A DNA stretch of 64,000 nucleotides from Ornithinimicrobium sp. F0845 (GCF_023015765.1 NZ_JALKAL010000002.1:494421-558420); one strand, 5' to 3'; shown: positions 8,958-19,023, numbered from the stretch's first letter. Numbers and translations are program-made. Notes: generated by a model from the sequence alone, not told the origin.

Positions 8958-10703
8958 GTGACCTCCCCCCAGCCGCCCGCCGCAACGCACCCTCACCACC
9001 CCGCCGAGTCCCACGACGCACCCTGGTGGCGCCACGCGGTGATCTACCAGATCTACCCCCGGTCCTGGGCCGACGGAAACGGTGACGGGATCGGGGACCT
9101 GCCCGGCATCACCGCCCGCCTGCCCTACCTTGCCGATCTGGGAATCGATGCGGTGTGGCTCTCCCCGTTCTACGTCTCACCGATGTGCGACGCGGGCTAT
9201 GACGTGGCCGACTACCGCGACATCGACCCGATCTTCGGGACCCTCGCGGACGCCGACGCGCTCATCCACACGGCCCACGACCTCGGCCTGCGGGTGATCG
9301 TCGACCTGGTGCCCAACCACACCTCCAGCGAGCACGAGTGGTTCCAGGCCGCGCTGGCCGCCGCGCCGGGCTCGCCGGAGCGCAGGCGCTACATGTTCGC
9401 CGAGGGCAGCGGCAGCGACGGCTCGGAGCCACCCAACAACTGGCAGTCCGTCTTCGGCGGCACGGCCTGGACGCGGGTGCAGGAGGCCGGCGGCACCCCC
9501 GGCCAGTGGTACCTGCACCTCTTCGACCCCGGCCAGCCGGACTTGAACTGGGAGAACCCGGAGGTCCGGGAGATGTTCCTGGACGTGCTGCGGTTCTGGC
9601 TGGACCGAGGCGTCGACGGCTTCCGGGTCGACGTCGCCCACGGCCTGGTCAAGGCCGAGGGGCTGCCGGACTGGCACGAGCGGACCGGGATGCTCGGCAG
9701 CCACGAGGAGGAGCACGAGGGCGACAGCCACCAGGCCACCCGGGCACCGATGTGGGACCAGGACGGCGTCCACGAGATCTATCGCGAGTGGCGCAAGGTG
9801 CTGGACAGCTACAACCCCGAGGGCGACCCTGCCCGCGACCGGATCCTGTGCGCCGAGGCGTGGGTCGAGCCGGTCGAGCGGGCGGTGGCCTACACCCGGC
9901 CCGACGAGATGCACCAGGCGTTCAACTTCGGATTCCTGGAGGCCCCGTGGCGGGCGGCGGACCTGCGCACCGTCATCACCGACTCCCTCGACGCCGCCGA
10001 CATGGTCGGCGCGCCCAGCACCTGGGTGCTGTCCAACCACGACGTCGTGCGGCACACCAGCCGGCTCGGCCTGGAGGTGGGCACCCAACGCCCCAACGGC
10101 ATCGGCATCGGTGACGTCCAGCCCAACGCGATCCTGGGTGCGCGCCGGGCTCGTGCCGCCACGGCGCTGATGCTCGCACTGCCGGGGTCGGCCTACGTCT
10201 ACCAGGGTGAGGAGCTGGGCCTCCCGGATCACACCGCCCTGCCCGACGACGTGCGCCAGGACCCCACGTGGGAGCGCTCCGACCACGCCGAGCGCGGCCG
10301 GGACGGCTGCCGGGTCCCGATCCCCTGGGAGGCCGACCGGACCGCCTACGGCTTCGGCGCCACCTGGGACACCTGGCTGCCGCAGCCCGAGATCTACGGC
10401 CCCCTGGCCATCGACCGGCAGCAGGGAGTGGCCGGGTCGTCGCTGGAGCTCTACCGCACGCTGCTGGCGATCCGCCGCGAGCTCGACCTCGGGGTCGGTG
10501 AGCTGGTCTGGGACGAGTCGTTCGGCGCGCAGACCGTGGCCTTCCGCATCACCGACCAGGACGGTGCGGGCGTGCTCGTGGTCGCCAACCTGGGCACCGA
10601 CCCGGTGCCGCTGCCCGAAGGCGCTGACGTGCTGGTGAGCAGCGGACACCTGGTCGACGGTGGGGTGCCGACCGACACGACCGTCTGGCTGCGCCTGGCC
10701 TGA
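8958..10703 (+). CDS. Glycoside hydrolase family 13, alpha-glucosidase type
   Basis: 581 residues. The GH13 conserved regions are all visible: DLVPNHTS, GFRVDVAHG (nucleophile Asp), CAEAWVEP (acid/base Glu) and LSNHDVVRH (third Asp), on a barrel opening with AVIYQIYPRSW. Length and motif details fit alpha-glucosidase/oligo-1,6-glucosidase (subfamily 30-like), a cytoplasmic enzyme releasing glucose from short alpha-glucans. GTG 8958 was chosen because the preceding CACAAT fits a leaderless promoter and because sequence upstream of it is not GH13-like. No sugar transporter lies beside it. Confidence 0.92.
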   Translation: MTSPQPPAATHPHHPAESHDAPWWRHAVIYQIYPRSWADGNGDGIGDLPGITARLPYLADLGIDAVWLSPFYVSPMCDAGYDVADYRDIDPIFGTLADADALIHTAHDLGLRVIVDLVPNHTSSEHEWFQAALAAAPGSPERRRYMFAEGSGSDGSEPPNNWQSVFGGTAWTRVQEAGGTPGQWYLHLFDPGQPDLNWENPEVREMFLDVLRFWLDRGVDGFRVDVAHGLVKAEGLPDWHERTGMLGSHEEEHEGDSHQATRAPMWDQDGVHEIYREWRKVLDSYNPEGDPARDRILCAEAWVEPVERAVAYTRPDEMHQAFNFGFLEAPWRAADLRTVITDSLDAADMVGAPSTWVLSNHDVVRHTSRLGLEVGTQRPNGIGIGDVQPNAILGARRARAATALMLALPGSAYVYQGEELGLPDHTALPDDVRQDPTWERSDHAERGRDGCRVPIPWEADRTAYGFGATWDTWLPQPEIYGPLAIDRQQGVAGSSLELYRTLLAIRRELDLGVGELVWDESFGAQTVAFRITDQDGAGVLVVANLGTDPVPLPEGADVLVSSGHLVDGGVPTDTTVWLRLA

Positions 10704-10788
10704 GCGGTGCCGGCAGCACCGATGCGACCTGCGGCACGCCGCGCGCCCCGACCGGCTCGAGGCCTGCTGCGTCGGAGGCTGAGCCAGG

Positions 10789-12096
10789 TCACTCCGCCGG
10801 CTTGCCCGGGCCGATCGAGGTGACCAGCACCCGCTCGATGCGCATGCCGTCCATGGACAGCACCTCCAGGCGCAGCCCCTCGTGCTCGACGGTGTCACCG
10901 ACCTCGGCGAGTCGCCCGAGCCGCTCGAGGACCAGGCCGCCAACGGTGTCGTAGTTCTCGCTGCTCGACTCCACCCCGGTGAGCTCCTCGAACTCCTCGA
11001 TGTTCAGGGACCCGTCGACGTCGAGGGACTCCCCGCGACGCAGGGTCGTGTCCTCGGGATCGGTGCCGGCGTCATACTCGTCGTAGATCTCGCCGACCAC
11101 CTCCTCCACGAGGTCCTCCATGGTGACGATGCCGTCGGTGCCGCCGTACTCGTCGACGACCAGGGCGATCTGCTGCTTCTCCGCACGCAGCCGGTTCATC
11201 GCCGGCAGCACGTGCAGGCTGCCCGGCAGGGCCACAATCGGGCGCGTGATGTCTGCGATCCGACGAGTGGGCCAGTCCCCGACCGGCACGGCCAGCACGT
11301 CCCGGATGTGCACGAACCCGAGGATGTCGTCGACCGAGCGCCCCGTCACCGGGAACCGCGAGTGACTGGAGCTCATCAGGGTGTCGTGCAGGTCCTCCAC
11401 GGTCTGGTCGCCGGCCAGGAACTGGACGTCGGTGCGGGGCCGCATCACCCGGTCGACGTTGCGCTCGTGCGCGCGGAAGACGTCGGTGAGGATGCGCCGG
11501 CTGTAGGGGCGCAGTCCCTGGTGTCCCTCGATGATCTCCCGGACCTCGTCGGTGCTCATCTCCTCGCTCGCGGCGTCCGGGTCGCCCCCGACCAGCCGCA
11601 CGACGAAGTTGGTGGAGACCGACAGCAGCCAGATCACCGGTCGCACCAGCCGGGCGAAGAGGTTGAGCGGCGGGCCGAGGATCCGGGTGAACGCCACGGC
11701 CTGCTGCATCGCCAGCCGCTTGGGCACCAACTCCCCCAGGACCAGGGACATGTAGGCGATCAGCAGCGTCATCAGCACCAGTGCCAATGTGTCGGCCATC
11801 CCCTCGGGCACCCCCCAGCCGGTCAGCACCGGCACCAGGTCCGGGGCGATCGTCGAGCCGCCGTAGGCCGAGGAGAAGAAGCCCGCGACGGTCACTCCGA
11901 TCTGCACCGCGGACAGGAACTGGTTGGGGTTGCGCACCAGCGCGCCGATCCGCTCACCCCGCGGGCCGCCCGCCTCGATCTTGCGGACCTGGCCGTCGCG
12001 CAGCGACACGATCGCCATCTCGGTGCCGGCGAAGACGCCGCCGATCAGCACGAAGACGAGGACCAGACCGAGGTTGACCAGTGTTTGAGAGTCCAC
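10789..12096 (-). CDS. CNNM/HlyC-CorC family membrane protein with CBS domains
   Basis: 435 residues starting at GTG 12096. An N-terminal CNNM (DUF21) domain with about four hydrophobic segments (residues 1-190) is followed by a CBS pair around 205-325 and a C-terminal CorC_HlyC domain with the YDEYD-type acidic run. Family members are linked to magnesium or cobalt efflux and salt resistance; the name hemolysin is historical. It converges with the glucosidase gene, 85 bases apart. Confidence 0.92.
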   Translation of the reverse strand: MDSQTLVNLGLVLVFVLIGGVFAGTEMAIVSLRDGQVRKIEAGGPRGERIGALVRNPNQFLSAVQIGVTVAGFFSSAYGGSTIAPDLVPVLTGWGVPEGMADTLALVLMTLLIAYMSLVLGELVPKRLAMQQAVAFTRILGPPLNLFARLVRPVIWLLSVSTNFVVRLVGGDPDAASEEMSTDEVREIIEGHQGLRPYSRRILTDVFRAHERNVDRVMRPRTDVQFLAGDQTVEDLHDTLMSSSHSRFPVTGRSVDDILGFVHIRDVLAVPVGDWPTRRIADITRPIVALPGSLHVLPAMNRLRAEKQQIALVVDEYGGTDGIVTMEDLVEEVVGEIYDEYDAGTDPEDTTLRRGESLDVDGSLNIEEFEELTGVESSSENYDTVGGLVLERLGRLAEVGDTVEHEGLRLEVLSMDGMRIERVLVTSIGPGKPAE

Positions 12097-12220
12097 GGGA
12101 CGACGCTAGCCGCTGGGAGTCCGCCAGCGCTGCCCACGCGCCGACGGTCAACCGGTCCGCGCCGGGTCAGGAGTGATTGGCAGCACCCAATCGGGGAGCC
12201 GGATCAGTACACTGACACGC

Positions 12221-12817
12221 ATGACCGGCGACGACGCCCAGCTGGCCGACCTTTCGGACGGCGCGGCAGCGCCCCCCAGCGAGCCCTCGGGAGTCGACCC
12301 CGGACGGCTCGAGCGACGTGAGGCCACCGACGCCGAGGCACGCGCCCTGGCCTCCAGCCTGCGGCTGCGGATCCTGCGGCTGACGCTGGACGAGGCGCTG
12401 ACCAACAAGGAGATCGCCCGCGCCCTGGATCGCAACCCCGCCTCGGTCCTGCACCACGTGCGGACACTGGTCGACACCGGGTTCCTCACCGCGGAGCCGG
12501 AGCGCCGCGGGGTGCGCGGTGCCCGCGAGATTCCCTACCGGGCCACCGGCAAGGCCTGGTATCTCGACGCTCCCGGTGTGCTGGCCGGCTCGATCGTCGA
12601 GGCGTTCGTCTCCGAGATCGCCGGCGTGACGCCGGAGCAGCGCGACTTCGTCCGGCTGCGGATCAACGGCGGCGACGTCCAGGAGTTCCAGAAGCGCCTG
12701 TATGAGGTGGTCGCAGACTTCCGCCAGCGCCCCCGCGACCCGCAGTCACCGCCGCACTCGGTCTTCATCGCGATGCACCCGGACACCTCGGTGGTGCGGC
12801 GCGACGACGCCCCCTGA
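12221..12817 (+). CDS. ArsR-like winged-helix transcriptional regulator
   Basis: 198 residues. The segment ATDAEARALASSLRLRILRL followed by TNKEIARALDRNPASVLHHV (about residues 32-80) is an ArsR/HTH_20-type winged helix, with a second half (residues 100-198) of unknown ligand-binding type. ATG 12221 is preferred over 12173: TACACT at 12208-12213 lies seven bases upstream. Family members of this size often sit beside transporters or MFS genes, but here the neighbours give no target. Confidence 0.85.
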   Translation: MTGDDAQLADLSDGAAAPPSEPSGVDPGRLERREATDAEARALASSLRLRILRLTLDEALTNKEIARALDRNPASVLHHVRTLVDTGFLTAEPERRGVRGAREIPYRATGKAWYLDAPGVLAGSIVEAFVSEIAGVTPEQRDFVRLRINGGDVQEFQKRLYEVVADFRQRPRDPQSPPHSVFIAMHPDTSVVRRDDAP

Positions 12818-12819
12818 CC

Positions 12820-13542
12820 TCACCGGGTCAGGATGTGACCGATTGGCGTGCTGGCCCGGGTCCACGGCCCCGCCCGGAACACGCTCACCTCGGTGCCGGG
12901 GCGGGCAAACCCCAGGCCGTATGCCGCCAGGCCGGCTCCGGCGGTCAGGGTCCCGTCCCCGACGGGTCGCCCCCAGACCCGCTCTCGCAGTGCGGCCACG
13001 GCGAGGGCGCCGGAGCCCTCGGGTGCGCCCTCGGCGATCTCGGTGATGCCGGAGCGCGCCGCCTCCAGCAGCTCGTCGGCCGCGACCGTGCCCACCGGCT
13101 CCCACCCCGAACGGGCCGGGGTGAGGGCGGTCCACGGCTCGGAGTTCTCCATCGGCGGGACCGGCAGGCGCGTGCCGAGGTCGCCGGTGCTCGACCGGCG
13201 GGCCAGCCGGTCACTCACCGCGGCCAGCGGCACCGTGACGTCCAGCGCCGCGGCGCCGTGCAGTCCGGCCAGCGGCATGGTGCGCAGCCCCAGGACGACC
13301 CCCTGCCCGATGAGGCCACGCCCCGGCAGCACGCAGACCCAGGCGGCCAACACGGCGCCGGTGACCTGGAGTCGCACCGACCCCTGGTCCATCAGGGTCC
13401 GCGCCCGGCCGACCAGGATCCCCAGGTCCTGCAGGCTCTCGACGTCAGGGAACTCCAGCGCGACGCCACCGTTGCCCGGGGGTCCGTTACCCGGGGTCCC
13501 GTTCACCGGGGACCCGTTGCCCGGCGTCCCGTCAGTGCTCAC
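12820..13542 (-). CDS. Conserved-looking hypothetical protein with Gly-Asn-Gly repeats
   Basis: 240 residues from GTG 13542, overlapping the end of the thioesterase gene by 11 bases, so probably translated from the same message. Residues 5-24 are a four-fold GNG(T/P/S)P repeat encoded by 15-base units. The rest is Ala/Gly/Val-rich with hydrophobic patches (for example around ACVLAAWVC and GQGVVLGLR types) but no clear membrane helix. I recognise no domain. A larger open frame extends upstream to 13737, but that part lies inside the thioesterase gene in another frame and is not credible. Confidence 0.7.
   Translation of the reverse strand: MSTDGTPGNGSPVNGTPGNGPPGNGGVALEFPDVESLQDLGILVGRARTLMDQGSVRLQVTGAVLAAWVCVLPGRGLIGQGVVLGLRTMPLAGLHGAAALDVTVPLAAVSDRLARRSSTGDLGTRLPVPPMENSEPWTALTPARSGWEPVGTVAADELLEAARSGITEIAEGAPEGSGALAVAALRERVWGRPVGDGTLTAGAGLAAYGLGFARPGTEVSVFRAGPWTRASTPIGHILTR
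13471..13530. repeat. Four tandem 15-base units in a coding region
   Basis: Units of the form GTT(G/A/C)(C/A)CCGGGG(G)TCC start at 13471, 13486, 13501 and 13516. They encode the GNGxP repeats near the N-terminus of the overlapping minus-strand gene. Confidence 0.85.
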
Positions 13543-14011
13543 GGCGACGCTCCTTGTGGGATCGCAGCAGCAGCGGCTCGCCGAGCACGCTCTCCATAGC
13601 CTGCCGCTCGTGGTCGACGATCCGACGCGGCCGCGCCGCGGTGAGGTCATAGGTGACCAGTGTCGACTCGGCCTGCGCGTAGGTGACGTCGGTGCCGACC
13701 TGCCCCACGACATACGAGATGTCGAAACTGGCGCCACTGATGGCCGAGCACCACAGCCTGACCAGGGCGGGCTGGTAGTTAAAGGTCATCGGGGCCAGGT
13801 AGTCGATCTCGGTGCGGGCGACCAGCACACCGTCCTCCAGCAGGGAGCGCTCCTGCCCGAACCAGAGATGGAAGGCATAGACGCGAGCCTCCTCCAGGTA
13901 GCGGAGGTACTGCACGTTGTTGACGTGGCCGTAGGCGTCCATGTCCGACCACCGCATGGCCACCTCGATGGTGGCGGCTCCGGGCGGCACGACGATCGCG
14001 GGAGGGGGCAT
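13532..14011 (-). CDS. Acyl-CoA thioesterase, 4-hydroxybenzoyl-CoA thioesterase (hot-dog) family
   Basis: 159 residues. The family signature is clear near the start: RWSDMDAYGHVNNVQYLRYL, with the catalytic Asp and the HVNN element of YbgC/4HBT enzymes, followed by ARVYAF and TEIDYLAPM. Predicted reaction: hydrolysis of an acyl-CoA to the free acid. It is divergent from a second thioesterase of the TesB type 41 bases away and overlaps the next gene on its own strand, so it heads a two-gene unit. Confidence 0.92.
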   Translation of the reverse strand: MPPPAIVVPPGAATIEVAMRWSDMDAYGHVNNVQYLRYLEEARVYAFHLWFGQERSLLEDGVLVARTEIDYLAPMTFNYQPALVRLWCSAISGASFDISYVVGQVGTDVTYAQAESTLVTYDLTAARPRRIVDHERQAMESVLGEPLLLRSHKERRREH

Positions 14012-14052
14012 GGGGACATCCTCTCAGGCGCGGTGTGGACTAGAGTTCCCGC

Positions 14053-14991
14053 GTGAGTCCCACGCCCGGAGCCCAGCTGAACGACCTGCTCGACGTGCTC
14101 GACCTGACCTTCGAGGGCCGGACGACGGCACGGGTCTCGTCGCTGGAGGGCTCGGTGGAGAACCTGCACGACAGCGAGGGCGAGGTCTTCCTCGGTCGCA
14201 GCCAGCCGATGCCGCACGGCCGCGTCTTCGGCGGACAGGTGCTCGCCCAGTGCGTCGTCGCGGCCAGCCGCACAGTGGACGTCGATGACGGGGACGGCCC
14301 ACGACACATCCATTCGCTGCACGGCTACTTCCTGCGCCCGGGTGATGCCAACGAGCCGATTCGATTCCTGGTCGACCGGATGCGCGACGGCGGGTCGTTC
14401 TCGGCACGGCGGGTGCACGCCGTCCAGAACGGGAAGATCCTGCTGTCGATGATCACGTCCTTCCAGGAGCTCAACGACGGCTTGGACCACCAGATCGAGA
14501 TGCCCGACGTGCCCCACCCGGACGAGCTCCGTCCGGACGCCGAGGTGCTGTCCAAGATCGACCACCCCGTCGCCCAGCACGCGGCCAGCCGGGCCGTGGA
14601 GCTGCGCCACGTCGAGCGACAGCTCATTCCCGGCAGCGACGTGGAGCCCCAGGAGCGCCAGTCGGTCTGGATGCGGCTGCCCGGTGAGGTGCCCGACGAC
14701 CCGCAGCTGCACGCCGCCGTGCTGGCCTACGCCTCCGACTACAGCCTGCTCGAGCCGGTGTTGCGCAAGCACGGCATCATGTGGGGCGACCCCCGCCTGC
14801 GGATCGCGAGCCTGGACCACGGCATGTGGTTCCACCGTCCGGCTCGCACCGACCAGTGGGTGCTCTACACCCAGCTCGCCCCCTCCGCCCAGAGTGGCCG
14901 CGGCCTCGGCCTCGGCCACATGTTCAGCGAGGACGGCACGTTGCTGGCGACCGTCGGCCAGGAGGGCATGGTCCGGATCAAGGAGTCCTGA
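14053..14991 (+). CDS. tesB: Acyl-CoA thioesterase II (TesB family)
   Basis: 312 residues, double hot-dog fold. Residues 45-60 hold FLGRSQPMPHGRVFGGQV, typical of TesB. The second half has YASDYSLLEPVL and LDHGMWFHRP, carrying the Asp and Thr/Gln-type catalytic region (DQWVLYTQLAPSA). Predicted to hydrolyse medium- to long-chain acyl-CoA. GTG start at 14053 with TAGAGT at 14041-14046 as a leaderless -10. It shares the intergenic region with the divergent 4HBT thioesterase. Confidence 0.93.
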   Translation: MSPTPGAQLNDLLDVLDLTFEGRTTARVSSLEGSVENLHDSEGEVFLGRSQPMPHGRVFGGQVLAQCVVAASRTVDVDDGDGPRHIHSLHGYFLRPGDANEPIRFLVDRMRDGGSFSARRVHAVQNGKILLSMITSFQELNDGLDHQIEMPDVPHPDELRPDAEVLSKIDHPVAQHAASRAVELRHVERQLIPGSDVEPQERQSVWMRLPGEVPDDPQLHAAVLAYASDYSLLEPVLRKHGIMWGDPRLRIASLDHGMWFHRPARTDQWVLYTQLAPSAQSGRGLGLGHMFSEDGTLLATVGQEGMVRIKES

Positions 14992-14993
14992 CC

Positions 14994-15896
14994 TCAGAGA
15001 TCCGCTGCCTGCTCCACCAGCTCGGCCACCAGCTCGTAGGCGGCCGGGTCGGTGTCGTTGGCCATCCCGAGGATCACGGTGTCGGTGCCGATCTCGGCGA
15101 GCGCGCCGAGCTTGTCGACGGCCTGGGCCACGCTGAGCGAGGTCTCCCCCGACGCCATCGTCTCCCCGCCGTCCCGGGTCAGCGCGACCCGCGAGAGCAC
15201 GGTGTGCTCGATCTGCGCCGGGTCCCGACCGAGGTCGGCGCAGTGCCGGGCGAGCACGTCGAACTTGCCCTGCAGCACCCCGGGCCCGGTGTAGTCGAAC
15301 AGGTTGCAGGCGTCCGCGTACTGTGCCACCAGCCGCAGCGTCTTGCGCTCCCCGCCCCCGCCGATCAGCACCGGCGGTCGTCGCACGGGTTGCGGAGAGT
15401 TCAGCGGCCGTTCCAGGTGGTGGTGGGTGCCGACATACTCACCCTCGTCGCCGTCCCACATCCGGTTGACGATCTGCAGGGTCTCCTCCAGGTGCTCGAA
15501 GCGCTCGGCGACCGGTGGGAAGGGCACGCCCAGCGCACGGTGCTCATCATCGAACCACCCCGCCCCGAGGCCCAACCAGGCGCGGCCGCCCGAGAGCACG
15601 TCGAGCGTGGTCACCGTCTTGGCGAGTATGCCGGGGTGCCGGTAGGTCACGCCCGTCACCATCGCGCCCAGCTGGATCCGCGAGGTCACCCCGGCGGCGA
15701 AGCCCAGCGTCGTGTAGGCCTCGAGCATCTCGCTCTCGGGCGGGCCGATCGCCGGGATCTGGAAGAAGTGGTCCATCACCCACAGGCTGACCAGCCCCGC
15801 CTGCTCCGCGTCCCGCGCCAGGCGGGTGAACGTCGGGCCGATCGAGGCCGGCGCGTCGGGCCAGGACCAGTAGGACACCTGCATGCCGAGTTTCAT
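14994..15896 (-). CDS. LLM class (F420-dependent type) oxidoreductase
   Basis: 300 residues from ATG 15896, where the family start (MKLGMQVSYW) lies; the in-frame extension to 16010 is rejected. A luciferase-like barrel with TRLARDAEQAGLVSLWVMDH, LEAYTTLGFAAGVTSRIQLG, YRHPGILAKTVTTLDVLSGG and LGLGAGWFDDEHRALG is typical of the F420-dependent LLM subfamily. Substrate unknown. It converges with tesB, with only two bases between the stops. Confidence 0.92.
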   Translation of the reverse strand: MKLGMQVSYWSWPDAPASIGPTFTRLARDAEQAGLVSLWVMDHFFQIPAIGPPESEMLEAYTTLGFAAGVTSRIQLGAMVTGVTYRHPGILAKTVTTLDVLSGGRAWLGLGAGWFDDEHRALGVPFPPVAERFEHLEETLQIVNRMWDGDEGEYVGTHHHLERPLNSPQPVRRPPVLIGGGGERKTLRLVAQYADACNLFDYTGPGVLQGKFDVLARHCADLGRDPAQIEHTVLSRVALTRDGGETMASGETSLSVAQAVDKLGALAEIGTDTVILGMANDTDPAAYELVAELVEQAADL

Positions 15897-15952
15897 GACT
15901 CCAGTCTGCTGGATCGTTCTGCTTGCGGGTACGGTGACCCGCGAGCGCGGGC

Positions 15953-16678
15953 CTACCTGTCGCCCAGCACGCAGAACTCGTTGCCACTGGGGTCGCGCAT
16001 CACCACCCACGAGTGGCCCTGCGCCCAGTCCTCGGTCGCCCGGGTCGCCCCGAGGGACAGTGCGAGGTCGACCAGACCCGCCTGGTCAGGACCGCCGGGC
16101 TCGGGCCGGACGTCCAGGTGGGTGCGGTTCTGCCGGACCTTGGGCTCCGGCTCCGGGCACAGCTCCAACAGCGGACCGCGCCCGCTTGGGTGGCGCAGCG
16201 AGACCAGCCCGACACCCTCCGTGCGCACCCAGCCGCTCAGCGCCGCATAGAACGCCCCGTCGCGCTCGGGGTCGGCACTGTCCAGCGGCAACGCCGCGAT
16301 CGGTCCGGTGTCGTGATAGGCGGGGCGCTCCTCCATCACGCAGAACGCGTTGCCGTCGGGGTCGGCGAGCACGACCCACGGCACGTCGCCCTGCCCGATG
16401 TCCGCACGCGTTGCCCCCAGGGCGAGGAGCCGCTCGACGACGGCCGCCTGCTCCCCGGGATCGCCGCCGAGCAGGTCCAGGTGCAGCCGCCAGCCCGGTG
16501 CTGGCGGGTCGGTCACCGGATCGATGCAGAGGTCGAGCCACCAGCCCCCCAGATCGAGTCGCCCCTCGAACTCCCCGTCGTCGGTCAGGCCCGCGTCGAC
16601 CAGCCCCAGCGCTCCCGTCCAGAACCGGCCGGTCGTCTCCGGGTCACGTGCCTGCATGTTGATGTTCTCCAGTCCCAT
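15953..16678 (-). CDS. VOC family protein with two glyoxalase-like domains
   Basis: 241 residues from ATG 16678. Two similar halves, each ending in the VOC pattern [14 protein letters not shown] or [14 protein letters not shown], show an internal duplication (about residues 1-115 and 125-241). The first half opens with [20 protein letters not shown]. This glyoxalase-like subgroup is common in actinomycetes; the metal ligands are poorly conserved and the substrate is unknown. An extension to 16753 lacks family character. Confidence 0.88.
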   Translation of the reverse strand: MGLENINMQARDPETTGRFWTGALGLVDAGLTDDGEFEGRLDLGGWWLDLCIDPVTDPPAPGWRLHLDLLGGDPGEQAAVVERLLALGATRADIGQGDVPWVVLADPDGNAFCVMEERPAYHDTGPIAALPLDSADPERDGAFYAALSGWVRTEGVGLVSLRHPSGRGPLLELCPEPEPKVRQNRTHLDVRPEPGGPDQAGLVDLALSLGATRATEDWAQGHSWVVMRDPSGNEFCVLGDR

Positions 16679-16794
16679 CCCGTCAATGTAGGCACCGGCA
16701 CCGACAGCCACCCGTTGCACGCACACCCCCGGGTGCGGTAGGCCTGCTGTCACGTGAGCGGCCCTTTCCCGAGAGGCCCAGAAAGGATGAGCCG

Positions 16795-18033
16795 ATGTCG
16801 TCCCACACCCACGGTGTCCACTCCGAGGTCGGCCGGCTCCGCAAGGTGCTGGTGTGCCGTCCGGGGCTGAGCCACGAACGGCTCACCCCGAGCAACAACG
16901 ACGACCTGCTCTTCGACGACGTGCTCTGGGTCGAGAGCGCGCAGCGCGACCACCAGGAGTTCGTCGACAACCTGCGCTCCCGCGACGTCGAGGTGGTGGA
17001 GCTGCACGAGCTGCTGATCGAGACCCTGGCCGTCCCGGGGGCCAGAGCATGGCTGATGGACCGCAAGCTGGACGTCAACGACGTCGGGATCGGCCTGGTC
17101 GACGACACCCGGGCCTACCTGGACACCCTGGACGCCCCGACGCTGACCGAGTTCCTCATCGGCGGGCTCTCGACCCGGGAGATGCCGGCAGAGTTCCGGT
17201 CCGCCCATCTCGCGCTCGCCCGGCACTCCGAGGGTGTCACGGAGTACCTCATGCCGCCGCTGCCCAACACCATCTACACCCGGGACACCACGTGCTGGAT
17301 CTACGGCGGGCTCACCCTCAACCCGCTCTACTGGCCCGCGCGGCACGACGAGACGCTGCTGATGAAGGCGATCTATGAGTTCCACCCTGACTACACCGGC
17401 AGCACGGTGTGGTGGGGCGACCCGGAGCAGGACTGGGGCCAGTCCACGATCGAGGGCGGTGACGTCATGCCGATCGGCCACGGGGCCGTCCTCATCGGGA
17501 TGAGCGAGCGCACCTCACGGCAGGCGATCACCCAGGTCGCCGCCAAGCTGTTCGAGGCCGAGGCGGCCACCCGGGTCGTCGTCGCCGGGATGCCGAAGCT
17601 GCGCGCAGCCATGCACCTGGACACGGTCTTCACCTTCGCCGACCGCGACGTGGTCACCTACTACCCCGACATCGTCGACGGCATCCGGACGGTGTCGCTG
17701 CGCCCGGCCGACGACGGTGGCCTGGAGGTGACCGAGGAGTCCGATTCCTTCATCGACGTCGTCGCCGACGCGCTCGGGCTGCCCGCGCTGCGGGCCGTGG
17801 AGCCCGGTGGCGGCTGGTATGCCGGGGAGCGGCAGCAGTGGGACAGCGGCAACAACGCGGTGGCCGTCGAGCCGGGGGTGGTCTTCACCTACGACCGCAA
17901 CACCTACACCAACCAGCTCCTGCGGGACGCAGGCATCGAGGTGATCCCTATCAGGGGTGCCGAGCTCGGCCGCGGACGCGGTGGCGGCCACTGCATGACC
18001 TGTCCGATCTCCCGGGACCCGGTCGACTACTGA
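16795..18033 (+). CDS. arcA: Arginine deiminase
   Basis: 412 residues. All guanidine-modifying landmarks are present: the N-terminal [15 protein letters not shown], the substrate-binding [10 protein letters not shown], the catalytic HLDTVFTF, and the C-terminal nucleophile in [11 protein letters not shown]. The enzyme converts arginine to citrulline plus ammonia in the cytoplasm. AAAGGA lies a few bases before ATG 16795. No ornithine carbamoyltransferase, carbamate kinase or antiporter gene is adjacent, so it is a stand-alone arcA rather than a full ADI operon. Confidence 0.96.
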   Translation: MSSHTHGVHSEVGRLRKVLVCRPGLSHERLTPSNNDDLLFDDVLWVESAQRDHQEFVDNLRSRDVEVVELHELLIETLAVPGARAWLMDRKLDVNDVGIGLVDDTRAYLDTLDAPTLTEFLIGGLSTREMPAEFRSAHLALARHSEGVTEYLMPPLPNTIYTRDTTCWIYGGLTLNPLYWPARHDETLLMKAIYEFHPDYTGSTVWWGDPEQDWGQSTIEGGDVMPIGHGAVLIGMSERTSRQAITQVAAKLFEAEAATRVVVAGMPKLRAAMHLDTVFTFADRDVVTYYPDIVDGIRTVSLRPADDGGLEVTEESDSFIDVVADALGLPALRAVEPGGGWYAGERQQWDSGNNAVAVEPGVVFTYDRNTYTNQLLRDAGIEVIPIRGAELGRGRGGGHCMTCPISRDPVDY

Positions 18034-18088
18034 CCTGACAGCGTTCTCGTCGGGACCTGTCCACCGGAAGGCGCGGACAGCTTCGGCG

Positions 18089-18982
18089 TCACACGTCCGC
18101 GGACAGCCGACGCCGCGTCACGAACCGGTGCCGATCGCCGGTGACCGGGTCGGTGAACGCCAGCTCGCTGGCCAGCAGCTGCAGCGGCGCGCCGAAGTCG
18201 TCGGCAGCCACCTCCCTGACCCGCGGATAGAGGGGGTCACCCACGATCGGGGCACGGAGCGCCGCCAGGTGCACCCGCAGCTGGTGGGTGCGCCCGGTCT
18301 CCGGCCGCAGCCGGACGAGCGCACGGTCGCCGGACCGCTGCAGCACCTGGATCCGGGTCACCGCGTTCGCCTCGCCGGGCACCTCCACAGCCTGGAGCTG
18401 CCCGCGCGGCTTCTCGATCCGCGACCGCACCTCCCCGGGCAGGTCGGCACCTGCCGGCAGCGCCACCACCGCGAGGTAGGTCTTGTCCACCAGGCGCGCC
18501 GCGAACAGCTCCTGGTAGTCCCTGCGCACCGCCGGGTCCTTGGTGAGCAGCAGCAACCCGGCCGTCAGCCGGTCCAGCCGGTGCGCGGGCTGCACCTGCT
18601 CCCACCCGGTCTGCCGCCGCAGCCGCACCAGCACCGTCTCGCGCACGTGCCGGCCCCGCGGGGTGGTCGCCAGGAAGTGCGGCTTGTCGACCACGAGCAG
18701 CCGCTCGTCCTCGTGCAGCACGGAGAGCTCGCCGGGCACCGGGGCCTCCTCCGGCAGGTCCCGGTGCAGATAGACCCAACCGCCCGGGGAGTATGCCGTG
18801 CGCCGGGTCACCACGGTGCCGTCACCCAGGCGGACCTCGCCTGCGTCGAGCCGCCGCACCACCTCGGTGGCGCCGTTGGTCCGGTCCAGGAGGAACTCGG
18901 CGACGGTCCCCCACGCCCCGCCGATCGGCATACTGAACCGGGCGGGCGGGACCCCGTCGCGAGGTGGGAGCGGCGCGCTCAC
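18089..18982 (-). CDS. RluA-type RNA pseudouridine synthase
   Basis: 297 residues. The RluA signature PAHRLDRLTAGLLLLTK carries the catalytic Asp, followed by KTYLAVV and GRTHQLRVHLA. A short N-terminal S4-like portion precedes it. GTG 18982 was chosen because the frame above it runs back into ettA in another frame and loses family character. Substrate (rRNA or tRNA uridine) cannot be told. It is 42 bases downstream of ettA on the same strand, possibly co-transcribed. Confidence 0.92.
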   Translation of the reverse strand: MSAPLPPRDGVPPARFSMPIGGAWGTVAEFLLDRTNGATEVVRRLDAGEVRLGDGTVVTRRTAYSPGGWVYLHRDLPEEAPVPGELSVLHEDERLLVVDKPHFLATTPRGRHVRETVLVRLRRQTGWEQVQPAHRLDRLTAGLLLLTKDPAVRRDYQELFAARLVDKTYLAVVALPAGADLPGEVRSRIEKPRGQLQAVEVPGEANAVTRIQVLQRSGDRALVRLRPETGRTHQLRVHLAALRAPIVGDPLYPRVREVAADDFGAPLQLLASELAFTDPVTGDRHRFVTRRRLSADV

Positions 18983-19023
18983 CTCGGCTCCCTGCCCGTC
19001 GCCGTCGGCACCCGGGGGTTGGC

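Noticed and set aside
9177..10943. Long minus-strand open frame of 588 codons opposite the glucosidase gene
   Set aside because: It mirrors the GH13 gene in a high-GC genome, lacks any domain pattern, and the plus strand has all GH13 motifs.
10882..12321. Plus-strand frame of 479 codons opposite the CNNM gene
   Set aside because: His/Asp/Gln-rich antisense shadow with no family character.
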